From Betaproteobacteria bacterium (GTDB lineage: Bacteria > Pseudomonadota > Gammaproteobacteria > Burkholderiales > Rhodocyclaceae): DNA of 64,000 bases. Shown piece after piece: positions 42,527 through 52,080 of this stretch; the stretch's first letter is position 1; each line of letters starts with the position of its first letter. A program made the translations under genes and the position numbers. The notes below the pieces were generated by a model, which worked only from the letters and a program-made list of their open reading frames with translations, made no database searches and was not told where the DNA came from. The stretch is taken from assembly GCA_028065725.1 (NCBI GenBank), contig JAPTVL010000420.1:62001-126000 (forward strand), in the 5' to 3' direction.

Positions 42527-43825
42527 ATGGCCAAGCCCATGCACCCCACCCCGAACCTGGATCAACTGGAAACCGGCCCCTGGCCGAGCTTCGTCACCGG
42601 CCTCAAGCGCCTCGCCAAGGACAAGGATTATGTGGTCGATGTCCTCGGCCACCTCGAGCACTCCTACCAGACCCGCAAGGGTTACTGGAAGGGCGGCACG
42701 GTCGGCGTGCGCGGCTACGGCGGCGGCGTGATCCCGCGCTTCACCGAGATCAAGGACGCAACAGGCCAGCCGGTGTTCAAGGACGCGGCCGAGTTCCATA
42801 CCCTGCGCGTCATGCCCCCGCCCGGCATGCACTACGACACCGCCACGCTGCGCCAGCTCTGCGACATCTGGGACAAGTACGGTTCCGGCCTGATCGCGCT
42901 GCACGGCCAGTCCGGCGACATCATGATGCAGGGCTGCACCACCGAGAACGTGCAGAAGGCCTGGGAGGAGATCAATGACATGGGCCTCGACCTCGGCGGC
43001 GCCGGCCCGGCCGTGCGCACCTCGATGTCCTGCGTCGGCGCGGCGCGCTGCGAGCAGTCCTGCTACGACGAAGCCAAGGCGCACAAGGCGGTGATCAACA
43101 GCTTCCTCGACGACATCCACCGCCCCGCCCTGCCCTACAAGTTCAAGTTCAAGTTCTCCGGCTGCGGCAACGACTGCATGAACGCCATCCAGCGTTCCGA
43201 CATGGCCGTGATCGGCACCTGGCGCGACAACATGCGTACCGACGACGAACTGGGCAAGAAGTGGTTCGCCAAGCACGGTATGAACGAACTGATCAACGAC
43301 GTCGTCTCGCGCTGCCCGACCAAGGCGCTGCAGATCAAGGATGCCGGTGCCGTGCGCAAGGATGCCCACATCTCCGCCGTCGCACTGGACGGCAAGCAGT
43401 GCCTGGAAATCGACAACAAGGACTGCGTGCGCTGCATGCACTGCATCAACGTCATGACCGGCGCCCTGGCCCCGGGCAAGGACAAGGGCGCCTCGATCCT
43501 GGTCGGCGGCAAGAGCCACCTCAAGATCGGCGGCCTGCTGGGCACGCTGGTGGTGCCCTTCATCAAGCTGGATACCGAGGAAGACCGCGAGAAGCTGGTG
43601 GAACTGGCGCAGTCCATCATCGATTTCTTCGCCGAGAACGCACTGGAACATGAGCGCACCGGCGAGATGATCGAACGCATCGGCCTGGTGAACTTCCTCG
43701 AAGGCATCGGGCTCGACGTCGACCCGCACATGATCAATACGCCGCGCACCAACCCCTACGTCCGCACCGACGGCTGGGACGAGGAAGTGGCGAAGATCGA
43801 GGCCAAGAAGAAGGCTGCCGCCTAA
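42527..43825 (+). CDS. dsrA: Reverse-type dissimilatory sulfite reductase alpha subunit
   Basis: A 432-residue siroheme/4Fe-4S enzyme subunit that oxidises sulfide bound to DsrC to sulfite. Cofactor cysteines are in SCVGAARCEQSCYD and GCGNDCMNAI, and a ferredoxin domain (CPTKAL, then CVRCMHCINVM) lies at about 280-315. GAGGAGAG precedes the ATG. It heads the dsr locus and is read away from the divergent operon. Confidence 0.98.
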   Translation: MAKPMHPTPNLDQLETGPWPSFVTGLKRLAKDKDYVVDVLGHLEHSYQTRKGYWKGGTVGVRGYGGGVIPRFTEIKDATGQPVFKDAAEFHTLRVMPPPGMHYDTATLRQLCDIWDKYGSGLIALHGQSGDIMMQGCTTENVQKAWEEINDMGLDLGGAGPAVRTSMSCVGAARCEQSCYDEAKAHKAVINSFLDDIHRPALPYKFKFKFSGCGNDCMNAIQRSDMAVIGTWRDNMRTDDELGKKWFAKHGMNELINDVVSRCPTKALQIKDAGAVRKDAHISAVALDGKQCLEIDNKDCVRCMHCINVMTGALAPGKDKGASILVGGKSHLKIGGLLGTLVVPFIKLDTEEDREKLVELAQSIIDFFAENALEHERTGEMIERIGLVNFLEGIGLDVDPHMINTPRTNPYVRTDGWDEEVAKIEAKKKAAA

Positions 43826-43836
43826 ACACCGTCGCA

Positions 43837-43865
43837 GGCTCTCCCCGGCAATGCCGGCGGGAGCC
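43837..43865 (+). repeat. Hairpin in the dsrA-dsrB gap
   Basis: GGCTCTCC and GGCGGGAGCC-like arms enclose a GC-rich inner stem (CGGC/GCCG), with one internal mismatch. No T run follows. It may stabilise mRNA or adjust relative translation. Confidence 0.45.
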
Positions 43866-43915
43866 CCGACGCGTTCAAAACCCTATTAGTTATATCGACT
43901 TTTCCGGAGACAACT

Positions 43916-44995
43916 ATGGCTGAAGCTCAAGCTCTGCGCAAGGCGGTCGAGTGCGGCGTACCCGACAACGACAAATACATGCACCCGACGCTGCTGAAGA
44001 ACCGGGGCAACTGGAAGTATCACGATCGTCCCCGCCCCGGCGTGCTGCACCATGTCGCCCATTCCGGCGACCAGGTCTGGTCGGTGCGTGCCGGCACCCA
44101 GCGCCAGATGGACACCCACACCATCCGCAAGCTGTGCGACATCGCCGAGCAGTTCGGCGAAGGTCACGTCCGCTTCACCATCCGCTCCAACATCGAATAC
44201 ATCGTTGCCGACCAGAACAAGGTCGATCCGCTGATCGCCAAGCTGGAAGGCGAAGGCTTCCCGGTCGGCGGCACCGGCAACTCGGTCTCCATGGTCGCCC
44301 ACACCCAGGGCTGGCTGCACTGCGACATCCCCGGCACCGACGCCTCGGGCGTGGTCAAGTCGATGATGGACGCGCTCTACGACGAGTTCAAGAACGAACA
44401 GATGCCCAACCGCGTGCATCTGTCCACCTCCTGCTGCGAAATCAACTGCGGCGGCCAGGCCGACCTCGCCGTGATCGTGCAGCACACCAAGCCGCCCATG
44501 ATCAACCACGACCTCGTCGCCAACGTCTGCGAGCGCCCCACCGTCGTCGCCCGCTGCCCGGTCGCCGCGATCCGCCCGGCGCTGGTCAATGGCAAGCCCT
44601 CCCTGGAAGTCGATGAGAAGAAGTGCATCTGCTGCGGCGCCTGCTATCCCCCCTGCCCGCCGATGCAGATCAACGACCCCGAGCATTCCAAGCTGGCGAT
44701 CTGGGTTGGCGGCAAGAATTCCAATGCGCGCGGCAAGCCCACGTTCATGAAGATGGTCGCCTCCGGACTGCCCAACAACGCGCCGCGCTGGCCCGAAGTC
44801 AACGCCGTGGTCGGCAACATCCTGCGCACCTACAAGGCCGACGCCCGCCCCTGGGAACGCCTCGCCGACTGGATCGACCGTATCGGCTGGCCGCGCTTCT
44901 TCGAGAAGACCGGCCTGCCCTTCACCAAGTACCTGATCGACGACTGGCGTGGTTCGCGGGCCACCCTCAACTCGTCGAACCACGTTCGCTTCTGA
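43916..44995 (+). CDS. dsrB: Reverse-type dissimilatory sulfite reductase beta subunit
   Basis: A 359-residue partner of DsrA. Siroheme and cluster cysteines lie in STSCCEINCGGQADLAV, and the ferredoxin domain in RCPVAAI followed by CICCGACYPPCPPM. The protein ends with the usual DWRGSRATLNSSNHVRF. It is 90 bases downstream of dsrA and 21 bases upstream of dsrE. Confidence 0.98.
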   Translation: MAEAQALRKAVECGVPDNDKYMHPTLLKNRGNWKYHDRPRPGVLHHVAHSGDQVWSVRAGTQRQMDTHTIRKLCDIAEQFGEGHVRFTIRSNIEYIVADQNKVDPLIAKLEGEGFPVGGTGNSVSMVAHTQGWLHCDIPGTDASGVVKSMMDALYDEFKNEQMPNRVHLSTSCCEINCGGQADLAVIVQHTKPPMINHDLVANVCERPTVVARCPVAAIRPALVNGKPSLEVDEKKCICCGACYPPCPPMQINDPEHSKLAIWVGGKNSNARGKPTFMKMVASGLPNNAPRWPEVNAVVGNILRTYKADARPWERLADWIDRIGWPRFFEKTGLPFTKYLIDDWRGSRATLNSSNHVRF

Positions 44996-45016
44996 CGCTT
45001 TCCGGGAATTGCGCTG

Positions 45017-45376
45017 ATGAAAATTGCAGTCACCATCAACGAAGGGCCTTACCAGCACCAGGCCAGCGACACCGCTTACCTGTTCTGCAAGGCGGCGCTG
45101 GAGAAGGGCCACGAGATCCGTCGCGTGTTCTTCTACAACGACGGCGTGAATAACGCCTCGTCGCTGACCGAGCCGCCGCAGGACGACCGCAACATCGTCC
45201 AGCGCTGGTCGAAGCTGGCCGAGGAACACAAGCTGGACCTCGTGGTCTGCGTTGCCGCCGCCCTGCGCCGCGGCATCCGCGACGAGAACCTGGCCGCGGG
45301 TTTCCGCATCTCGGGACTCGGCCAGCTGGTCGAAGCCGGCATCGAGGCCGACCGCCTCGTGACATTTGGCGACTGA
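45017..45376 (+). CDS. dsrE: Sulfur carrier DsrE
   Basis: A 119-residue subunit of the DsrE2F2H2 sulfur-transfer complex. The active cysteine is Cys78 in DLVVCVAAALRRGI, matching the position required in Allochromatium DsrE. NEGPYQHQASDTAYLFCKAAL at the N-terminus is standard. It presumably receives sulfur from TusA and donates to DsrC. Confidence 0.97.
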   Translation: MKIAVTINEGPYQHQASDTAYLFCKAALEKGHEIRRVFFYNDGVNNASSLTEPPQDDRNIVQRWSKLAEEHKLDLVVCVAAALRRGIRDENLAAGFRISGLGQLVEAGIEADRLVTFGD

Positions 45377-45387
45377 GGGAGACCGAC

Positions 45388-45759
45388 ATGAGTGAAGGAG
45401 CCATCAAGAAGTTCATGTTCGTCAATCGCACGGCGCCCTACGGCACCGTGTACGCCCTCGAATCCCTGGAAGTGGTGCTGATCACGGCCGCCTTCGACCA
45501 GGACGTCAGCCTCGTCTTCATGGACGACGGCGTGTATCAGTTGAAGAAGGGCCAGCAGACCAAGGGCATCGAGAACAAGAACTTCTCGCCGACCTATCGC
45601 GCGCTGGACGGCTACGACATCGAGAAACTCTACGTCGAAGCCGAAGCCCTGGCCGCCCGCGGCCTGAGCGAGGACGACCTGCTGGTCGACGTCACCGTCA
45701 TGTCGCGCACCGAACTGGGCAAGCTCATGGACGAGATGGACGTCGTCCTCAGCTACTAA
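45388..45759 (+). CDS. dsrF: DsrE-family protein DsrF
   Basis: A 123-residue subunit of DsrEFH (KKFMFVNRTAPYGTVYALESLEVVLITAAF, then VSLVFMDDGVYQL). No cysteine is visible in the sequence, in line with its structural role in the complex. It is 11 bases downstream of dsrE and 18 bases upstream of dsrH. Confidence 0.96.
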   Translation: MSEGAIKKFMFVNRTAPYGTVYALESLEVVLITAAFDQDVSLVFMDDGVYQLKKGQQTKGIENKNFSPTYRALDGYDIEKLYVEAEALAARGLSEDDLLVDVTVMSRTELGKLMDEMDVVLSY

Positions 45760-45777
45760 GAAGGAAAAGGAACCGTC

Positions 45778-46077
45778 ATGCTGCACATCGTCAATAAATC
45801 GCCGCTGCAACGCAATTCGCTGGAATCCTGCCTGCGGGTTGCACAGCCGGGCGGCGCGATCCTGCTGATCGAGGATGCCGTGTATGCCGCGACGCGCGGC
45901 AACAGCGCGGAAAACCACCTGCGCGACGCGCTGTCGAGCTTCAAGGTCTATGCCCTGGCGCCCGATCTCGAAGCGCGCGGCATGGCCGACCGCGTCATGG
46001 AAGGCGTCAGCACCGTGGATTACGGTGGCTTCGTCGACCTGGTCGCTGAACACAAGAACTGCCAATCCTGGCTGTAA
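45778..46077 (+). CDS. dsrH: Sulfur-transfer complex subunit DsrH
   Basis: A 99-residue TusB-like subunit (MLHIVNKSPLQRNSLESCLR). Cys18 corresponds to the conserved cysteine of DsrH/TusB, and GGAILLIEDAVYAA follows. An AGGAAAAGGA precedes the ATG. It is the third member of the DsrEFH complex. Confidence 0.96.
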   Translation: MLHIVNKSPLQRNSLESCLRVAQPGGAILLIEDAVYAATRGNSAENHLRDALSSFKVYALAPDLEARGMADRVMEGVSTVDYGGFVDLVAEHKNCQSWL

Positions 46078-46132
46078 CCCACCCGCTCCAACCAAGTCTT
46101 TTCATACCCCGCATTTCACCAAGGAGACACTC

Positions 46133-46468
46133 ATGTCCAGCATCGAAGTCAATGGCAAGTCCTACGAAACCGACGAAGAAGGCTATCTGGTCAACCTCGC
46201 CGAATGGAACGAGGATGTCGGCAACTACCTGGCACAGACCGAAAACGTCGCGATGAGCGACCAGCACTGGGAAGTCATCAACTTCCTGCGCGACTACTAC
46301 AACGAATTCCAGATCGCCCCGGCCGTGCGCGTGCTGACCAAGGCCATCGGCAAGAAGCTCGGCCCGGAAAAGGGCACCAGCCAGTACCTGTACGACCTGT
46401 TCCCCTACGGCCCCGCCAAGCAGGCCTGCAAGATCGCCGGCCTGCCCAAGCCGACCGGCTGCGTCTAA
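46133..46468 (+). CDS. dsrC: Sulfur carrier protein DsrC
   Basis: A 111-residue protein that presents sulfur to DsrAB as a trisulfide. The C-terminal arm QACKIAGLPKPTGCV carries both redox residues, Cys99 and Cys110. AAGGAG precedes the ATG. It contrasts with the RspA-like paralogue at 40562, which lacks both. It is followed by a strong terminator-like hairpin, which may give dsrC its known high abundance in sulfur oxidisers. Confidence 0.98.
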   Translation: MSSIEVNGKSYETDEEGYLVNLAEWNEDVGNYLAQTENVAMSDQHWEVINFLRDYYNEFQIAPAVRVLTKAIGKKLGPEKGTSQYLYDLFPYGPAKQACKIAGLPKPTGCV

Positions 46469-46489
46469 AGGGAATGGATTGATTGGGGT

Positions 46490-46536
46490 AGGCGCCGGCA
46501 TGTGGTCCTCCTTGTGCCGTCCGGCGCCTCTTTTTT
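46490..46536 (+). terminator. Rho-independent terminator/attenuator between dsrC and dsrM
   Basis: AGGCGCCGG and CCGGCGCCT form a perfect 9-base stem with a 22-base loop, followed by C and six T. It lies 21 bases after the dsrC stop and about 50 bases before dsrM. All downstream dsr genes are on the same strand, so it probably acts as a partial terminator. Confidence 0.8.
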
Positions 46537-46584
46537 CCCGATCTTCCTCAAGCTACCGAATCTGACCTGCGCCTGCGCTGACCG

Positions 46585-47310
46585 ATGAATCTTGTCTTCG
46601 CCCTGTTGTTCTACGTTGCCACGCTGATCCTGGTGGGCGGTATCGCCTACCGGATCTACGACTACGCACGCACGCCGGCGCCGCTGAAGATTCCCACCAC
46701 ACCGGCACCGACCACCCGCGGCGGCGTGGCCTTCCGCATGTTCCGCGAAGTGGTGTTCTTCGAAAGCCTGTTCAAGTCCAACCTGTGGATCTGGGCGCTG
46801 GGCTGGACCTTCCACCTCGGCCTTGCCCTGGTGCTGCTGCGCCACCTGCGCTACTTCACCGAACCGGTGAATTTCATCATCGCCTTCATCCAGCCCTTCG
46901 GCATGTATGCCGGCTTCGCCATGGCCGCCGGCCTGGCCGGGCTCTGGGCGCGCCGCTTCCTGGTCGAGCGCATCCGCTACATCTCGACCCCTTCCGATCA
47001 TCTGATGCTGGCCCTGCTACTCGGCATCGCCGTCACCGGCCTGCTGATGAAGTTCGTCATGCACACCGACATCGTCGCGGTGAAGAGCTTCTTCCTCGGC
47101 CTCATGGTGTTCGAAATCAATCCGCTGCCGGCGCATCCCGGGCTCTACCTGCATCTGGGCATGGTCGCGCTGCTGATGATCGTGTTCCCGGTCAGCAAGC
47201 TGCTGCACGCCCCCGGCGTATTCTTCTCGCCGACCCGCAACCAGGTCGACAATCCGCGTGAAACGCGCCATCTGGCGCCCTGGGCGGCCACTCTCGGAAC
47301 GAAGAACTGA
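46585..47310 (+). CDS. dsrM: DsrM, NarI-like b-type cytochrome membrane subunit
   Basis: A 241-residue protein with about five membrane helices and conserved His in WTFHLGLALVLLRHLRY and YLHLGMVALLMIVFP (heme b ligands). It is part of DsrMKJOP, exchanging electrons between quinone and the DsrK/DsrC partner. The dsrK start follows after 2 bases. Confidence 0.95.
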   Translation: MNLVFALLFYVATLILVGGIAYRIYDYARTPAPLKIPTTPAPTTRGGVAFRMFREVVFFESLFKSNLWIWALGWTFHLGLALVLLRHLRYFTEPVNFIIAFIQPFGMYAGFAMAAGLAGLWARRFLVERIRYISTPSDHLMLALLLGIAVTGLLMKFVMHTDIVAVKSFFLGLMVFEINPLPAHPGLYLHLGMVALLMIVFPVSKLLHAPGVFFSPTRNQVDNPRETRHLAPWAATLGTKN

Positions 47311-47312
47311 TC

Positions 47313-48923
<1,611 letters not shown>

Positions 48924-48950
48924 CGAACAAGACTAATCTGGAGACCTTTT

Positions 48951-50921
48951 ATGTCCGCCACGCCTGAAACCACCACCGAGAAACTAAGCTTCCGCCGCTA
49001 CAAGGAAGGCGACACGACGTTCAAGCGCTGGCAGGAGCAGATCTTCCAGGCCAGCTACTCCTACAAGTGCCCGACCTACGTCCAGTCGACCCCGCCCTGC
49101 CAGGGTTCCTGCCCGTCCGGCGAGGACATTCGCGGCTACCTGAACATCGTGCGCGGCATCGAAAAGCCGCCCGTCGGCGCCGACGGCAAGCCGACCATGA
49201 GCTGGCAGGAATATGCCTGGCGCCGCCTGACCGAAGCCAATCCGCTGCCCGCCGTGATGGGCCGCGTCTGCCCGGCGCCCTGCGAGACCGGCTGCAACCG
49301 CAACCAGGTCGAGGACCACGTCGGCATCAACTCGGTCGAGCACTACCTCGGCGACTGGGCGATCAAGAACAATCTGAAGTTCAAGGCTCCCGAGCACAAG
49401 ACGGGCAAGAAGGTCGCCATCATCGGCGGCGGCCCGGCCGGCCTTTCCGCCGCCTACCATCTGTCGCTCAAGGGCCACAGCTGCACGATATTCGACGAGC
49501 ACGAATTCCTCGGCGGCATGATGCGCTACGGCATCCCCGGCTACCGCACGCCGCGCGACACGCTCGACGCCGAAATCCAGCGCATCCTCGACCTCGGTGT
49601 CGAAGTGCATCTGAAGACCCGCATCGGCACCCACGTCACGCTGGAGCAGTTGCGTGAAAGCTTCGACGCGATCTTCCTCGGCCTCGGCGCCCAGGCCGGC
49701 CGCGCCCTGCCGCTGCCCGGCGATCCGGCGGACCATGCCGCGCCCAACGTCGTCACCGCCACCTCCTTCCTCAAGGCCTTCAACGACGGTCGCCTGAAGA
49801 CCGTCGGCCGCCGCGTGGTGGTGGTCGGCGGCGGCGACACCTCGATGGACGTCGCCACCGTGGCCCGTCGCCTGGGCCACATCGAGAAGGTCAACCCGAC
49901 CGACTTCGAAAGCGCCATCGCCGGCCACATGGCCCAGGACGTCGCCGACATCTCGCTGCGCCAGGGCGCCGAGGTCACCCTGACCACGGTTTACATGATG
50001 GCCAGCAAACAGGAAATCGAGCATGCCCAGGCCGAAGGCATCGCCATCATGGGCGGCTGGATGCCGGTCGGCGTGGTCAAGGGCGCGGATGGTCGCGCCA
50101 CGGCGCTGCGCGTCAAGCAGTGCGAGGCCAAGATGATCTCGGGCCGCCTCGACATCAGGCCCATCGAAGGCACGGAAAAGGAACTGCCGGCCGACCTGAT
50201 CGTTTCCGCGATCGGCCAGGCCGTCGATTTCACCGGCATCGAGGAATTCAACTCGGGCAAGGGCATGGTGGCGGCCGACAAGAACTACCAGGTCAGCGGC
50301 AAGCCGGGTGTCTTCGCTGGCGGCGACGTGCTCCGTCCCCACCTGCTGACCACCGCCGTAGGCCATGGCGCGATTGCCGCCGACGGCATTGACCAGTTCC
50401 TCGCCGGCCAGGAAATGACCCGCCGGCCCAAGATCGACGTGCATGCCTTCGACCTGATGCGCAAGTACGTCGAAAAGGGCATCCACATGGGCGAGGTCAA
50501 GGGCGCCGTGCTCGGCACCGACAAGAGCAAGGAAGTGGTGCATAACTACGAGAACCGCTCCGAGCGCTATGTGATTCCGCACGACCAGCTGTTCCTCGGC
50601 CACTTCCAATACACCGATCGCAACAAGCGCCACATCACCCACCTGAACAAGGATTCGGCGCTGGGCAACTTCGACGAGCGGCTCGACGCGCTGACCGAAG
50701 CGCAGGTGATCGCCGAGGCCAAGCGCTGCATGAGCTGCGGCCAGTGCTTCGAATGCGACAACTGCGTCGTGTATTGCCCGCAGACCGCGGTGTACAAGGT
50801 CAAGAAGAACGAGACCATGACCGGCCGCTACGTCGCCACCGACTACGACAAGTGCATCGGCTGCCACATCTGTGCCGACGTGTGTCCCACGGGCTACATC
50901 CAGATGGGTCTCGGCGAGTAA
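48951..50921 (+). CDS. dsrL: DsrL, NAD(P)H:acceptor oxidoreductase
   Basis: A 656-residue iron-sulfur flavoprotein related to glutamate synthase small subunits. It has N-terminal cysteines (CPTYVQSTPPCQGSCPSGEDI and CPAPCETGCNRNQ), a first Rossmann motif VAIIGGGPAGLSAAYHL, a second VVVVGGGDTSMDVATVARR, and two C-terminal 4Fe-4S motifs (CMSCGQCFECDNCVVYCP and CIGCHICADVCPTGYI). It links DsrAB to NAD(P). Confidence 0.97.
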   Translation: MSATPETTTEKLSFRRYKEGDTTFKRWQEQIFQASYSYKCPTYVQSTPPCQGSCPSGEDIRGYLNIVRGIEKPPVGADGKPTMSWQEYAWRRLTEANPLPAVMGRVCPAPCETGCNRNQVEDHVGINSVEHYLGDWAIKNNLKFKAPEHKTGKKVAIIGGGPAGLSAAYHLSLKGHSCTIFDEHEFLGGMMRYGIPGYRTPRDTLDAEIQRILDLGVEVHLKTRIGTHVTLEQLRESFDAIFLGLGAQAGRALPLPGDPADHAAPNVVTATSFLKAFNDGRLKTVGRRVVVVGGGDTSMDVATVARRLGHIEKVNPTDFESAIAGHMAQDVADISLRQGAEVTLTTVYMMASKQEIEHAQAEGIAIMGGWMPVGVVKGADGRATALRVKQCEAKMISGRLDIRPIEGTEKELPADLIVSAIGQAVDFTGIEEFNSGKGMVAADKNYQVSGKPGVFAGGDVLRPHLLTTAVGHGAIAADGIDQFLAGQEMTRRPKIDVHAFDLMRKYVEKGIHMGEVKGAVLGTDKSKEVVHNYENRSERYVIPHDQLFLGHFQYTDRNKRHITHLNKDSALGNFDERLDALTEAQVIAEAKRCMSCGQCFECDNCVVYCPQTAVYKVKKNETMTGRYVATDYDKCIGCHICADVCPTGYIQMGLGE

Positions 50922-50927
50922 GCACTC

Positions 50928-51320
50928 ATGAAGCTGCTGCGCATCCTGTTCGCCACGCTGGCCGCGCTGGCCGCCGTCCTGCCAGCGCCGACTCTTGCCG
51001 GCGAGGGCGGTCGCACCGCGAAGCCTGTGGTGGAGATCGCCAACCCCGGGCATTGCGTGGCGCCGGCCGAGGAGATGCGCCGCAACCACATGGAAATGCT
51101 CAAGCACCAGCGCGACCGCACCCTGCGCCAGGGCATCCGCGGCGAGCCGGCCTCGCTCAACGCCTGCATCGAATGCCACGCCAGCAAGACCACCGGCTCG
51201 GTGCTGGGCGGCAAGGACAACTTCTGCGAAAGCTGCCACAGCTACGTCGCGGTCAAGCTCGACTGCTGGGATTGCCACCAGCCCAAGGCCAAATTCAAGG
51301 CCGCAGGATTGAAGCCATGA
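50928..51320 (+). CDS. dsrJ: DsrJ, periplasmic triheme cytochrome c
   Basis: A 130-residue protein with a signal anchor (residues about 1-24) and three CxxCH sites: CIECH (80-84), CESCH (100-104) and CWDCH (113-117). Cys43 in NPGHCVAPAEEM is the likely unusual Cys axial ligand known from DsrJ. The end of the signal segment, VLPAPTLAG, is encoded by a copy of the dispersed repeat. It overlaps dsrO as ATGA. Confidence 0.96.
   Translation: MKLLRILFATLAALAAVLPAPTLAGEGGRTAKPVVEIANPGHCVAPAEEMRRNHMEMLKHQRDRTLRQGIRGEPASLNACIECHASKTTGSVLGGKDNFCESCHSYVAVKLDCWDCHQPKAKFKAAGLKP
50972..50993 (-). repeat. Dispersed 22-bp repeat, copy 10 (inside dsrJ signal sequence)
   Basis: Minus strand AGTCGGCGCTGGC, AGG, ACGGCG: exact consensus, preceded by CAAG. 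It encodes VLPAPTL at the end of the DsrJ signal peptide. Confidence 0.65.
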
Positions 51321-52078
51321 GTAGCCCCGACAACAACCCGCGCCGCCAATTCCTCGCCGCTGCCGGCGCCGGCGTGGCTGGCCTCGGCTTCACCGTGATT
51401 GCACCCGGCCTGCATCTGATGGCCGTGGGTGAAGCTAGCGCCGCAACCGAAGCGCGCAAGGCCGGCAGCGCCGCCTCGCCTGCGGTGCGCTGGGGCCTGC
51501 TGATCGACGCCAACAAGTGCGCACCCGGCTGCAGCAAGTGCATCGACGCCTGCCACACCGAAAACGGCGTCAGCGAAAAGCTGCCCGACGCGCGGCAGAA
51601 TTCGCAGTGGATCCGCAAGATCGAGCTGGTCGATCGTCGCGATGGCAGGAAGACCGAGCTGCCGATGATGTGCCAGCACTGCGCCGAGCCGCCCTGCGTT
51701 GATGTCTGCCCCACCGGCGCCTCGATGAAGCGCGCCGACGGCATCGTGCTGGTCGATCGCCACACCTGCATCGGCTGCCGTTATTGCATGATGGCCTGCC
51801 CCTACAAGGCCCGTTCCTTCGTCCATGCGCCGCTCACCGAGCAGAACCCGGAAGTCCCGCGCGGCCAGGGCTGCGTTGAATCCTGCACCTTGTGCGTGCA
51901 TCGCGTGGACAAGGGCCAGACCCCGGCCTGCGTCGAATCCTGCCCGACCGGTGCGATGACCTTCGGTGACCTCAACGATCCGACCAGCGACATCGCCAAG
52001 CGCATCGCCAGCGTGCCGACCACGCAAGTTCGCAGCGATCTGCGCCTCAACCCCGGCGTGCGTTACCAGGGAATCTGA
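51317..52078 (+). CDS. dsrO: DsrO, periplasmic Fe-S subunit
   Basis: A 253-residue protein with a Tat signal (NPRRQFLAAAGAGVAGLGF, twin Arg at 9-10). Cysteine sets for 4Fe-4S clusters are CAPGCSKCIDAC, CQHCAEPPCVDVCP, CIGCRYCMMACP and CTLCVHRV...PACVESCP. It exchanges electrons between DsrJ and DsrP in the DsrMKJOP complex. Start overlaps dsrJ (ATGA). Confidence 0.97.
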   Translation: MSSPDNNPRRQFLAAAGAGVAGLGFTVIAPGLHLMAVGEASAATEARKAGSAASPAVRWGLLIDANKCAPGCSKCIDACHTENGVSEKLPDARQNSQWIRKIELVDRRDGRKTELPMMCQHCAEPPCVDVCPTGASMKRADGIVLVDRHTCIGCRYCMMACPYKARSFVHAPLTEQNPEVPRGQGCVESCTLCVHRVDKGQTPACVESCPTGAMTFGDLNDPTSDIAKRIASVPTTQVRSDLRLNPGVRYQGI

Positions 52079-52080
52079 TC

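Noticed and set aside
49175..49190. GTCGGCGCCGACGG in dsrL as another copy of the dispersed repeat
   Set aside because: Only the central GTCGGCGC matches; the GGC-N3-ACGG half is missing and the sequence is explained by coding GADGK.
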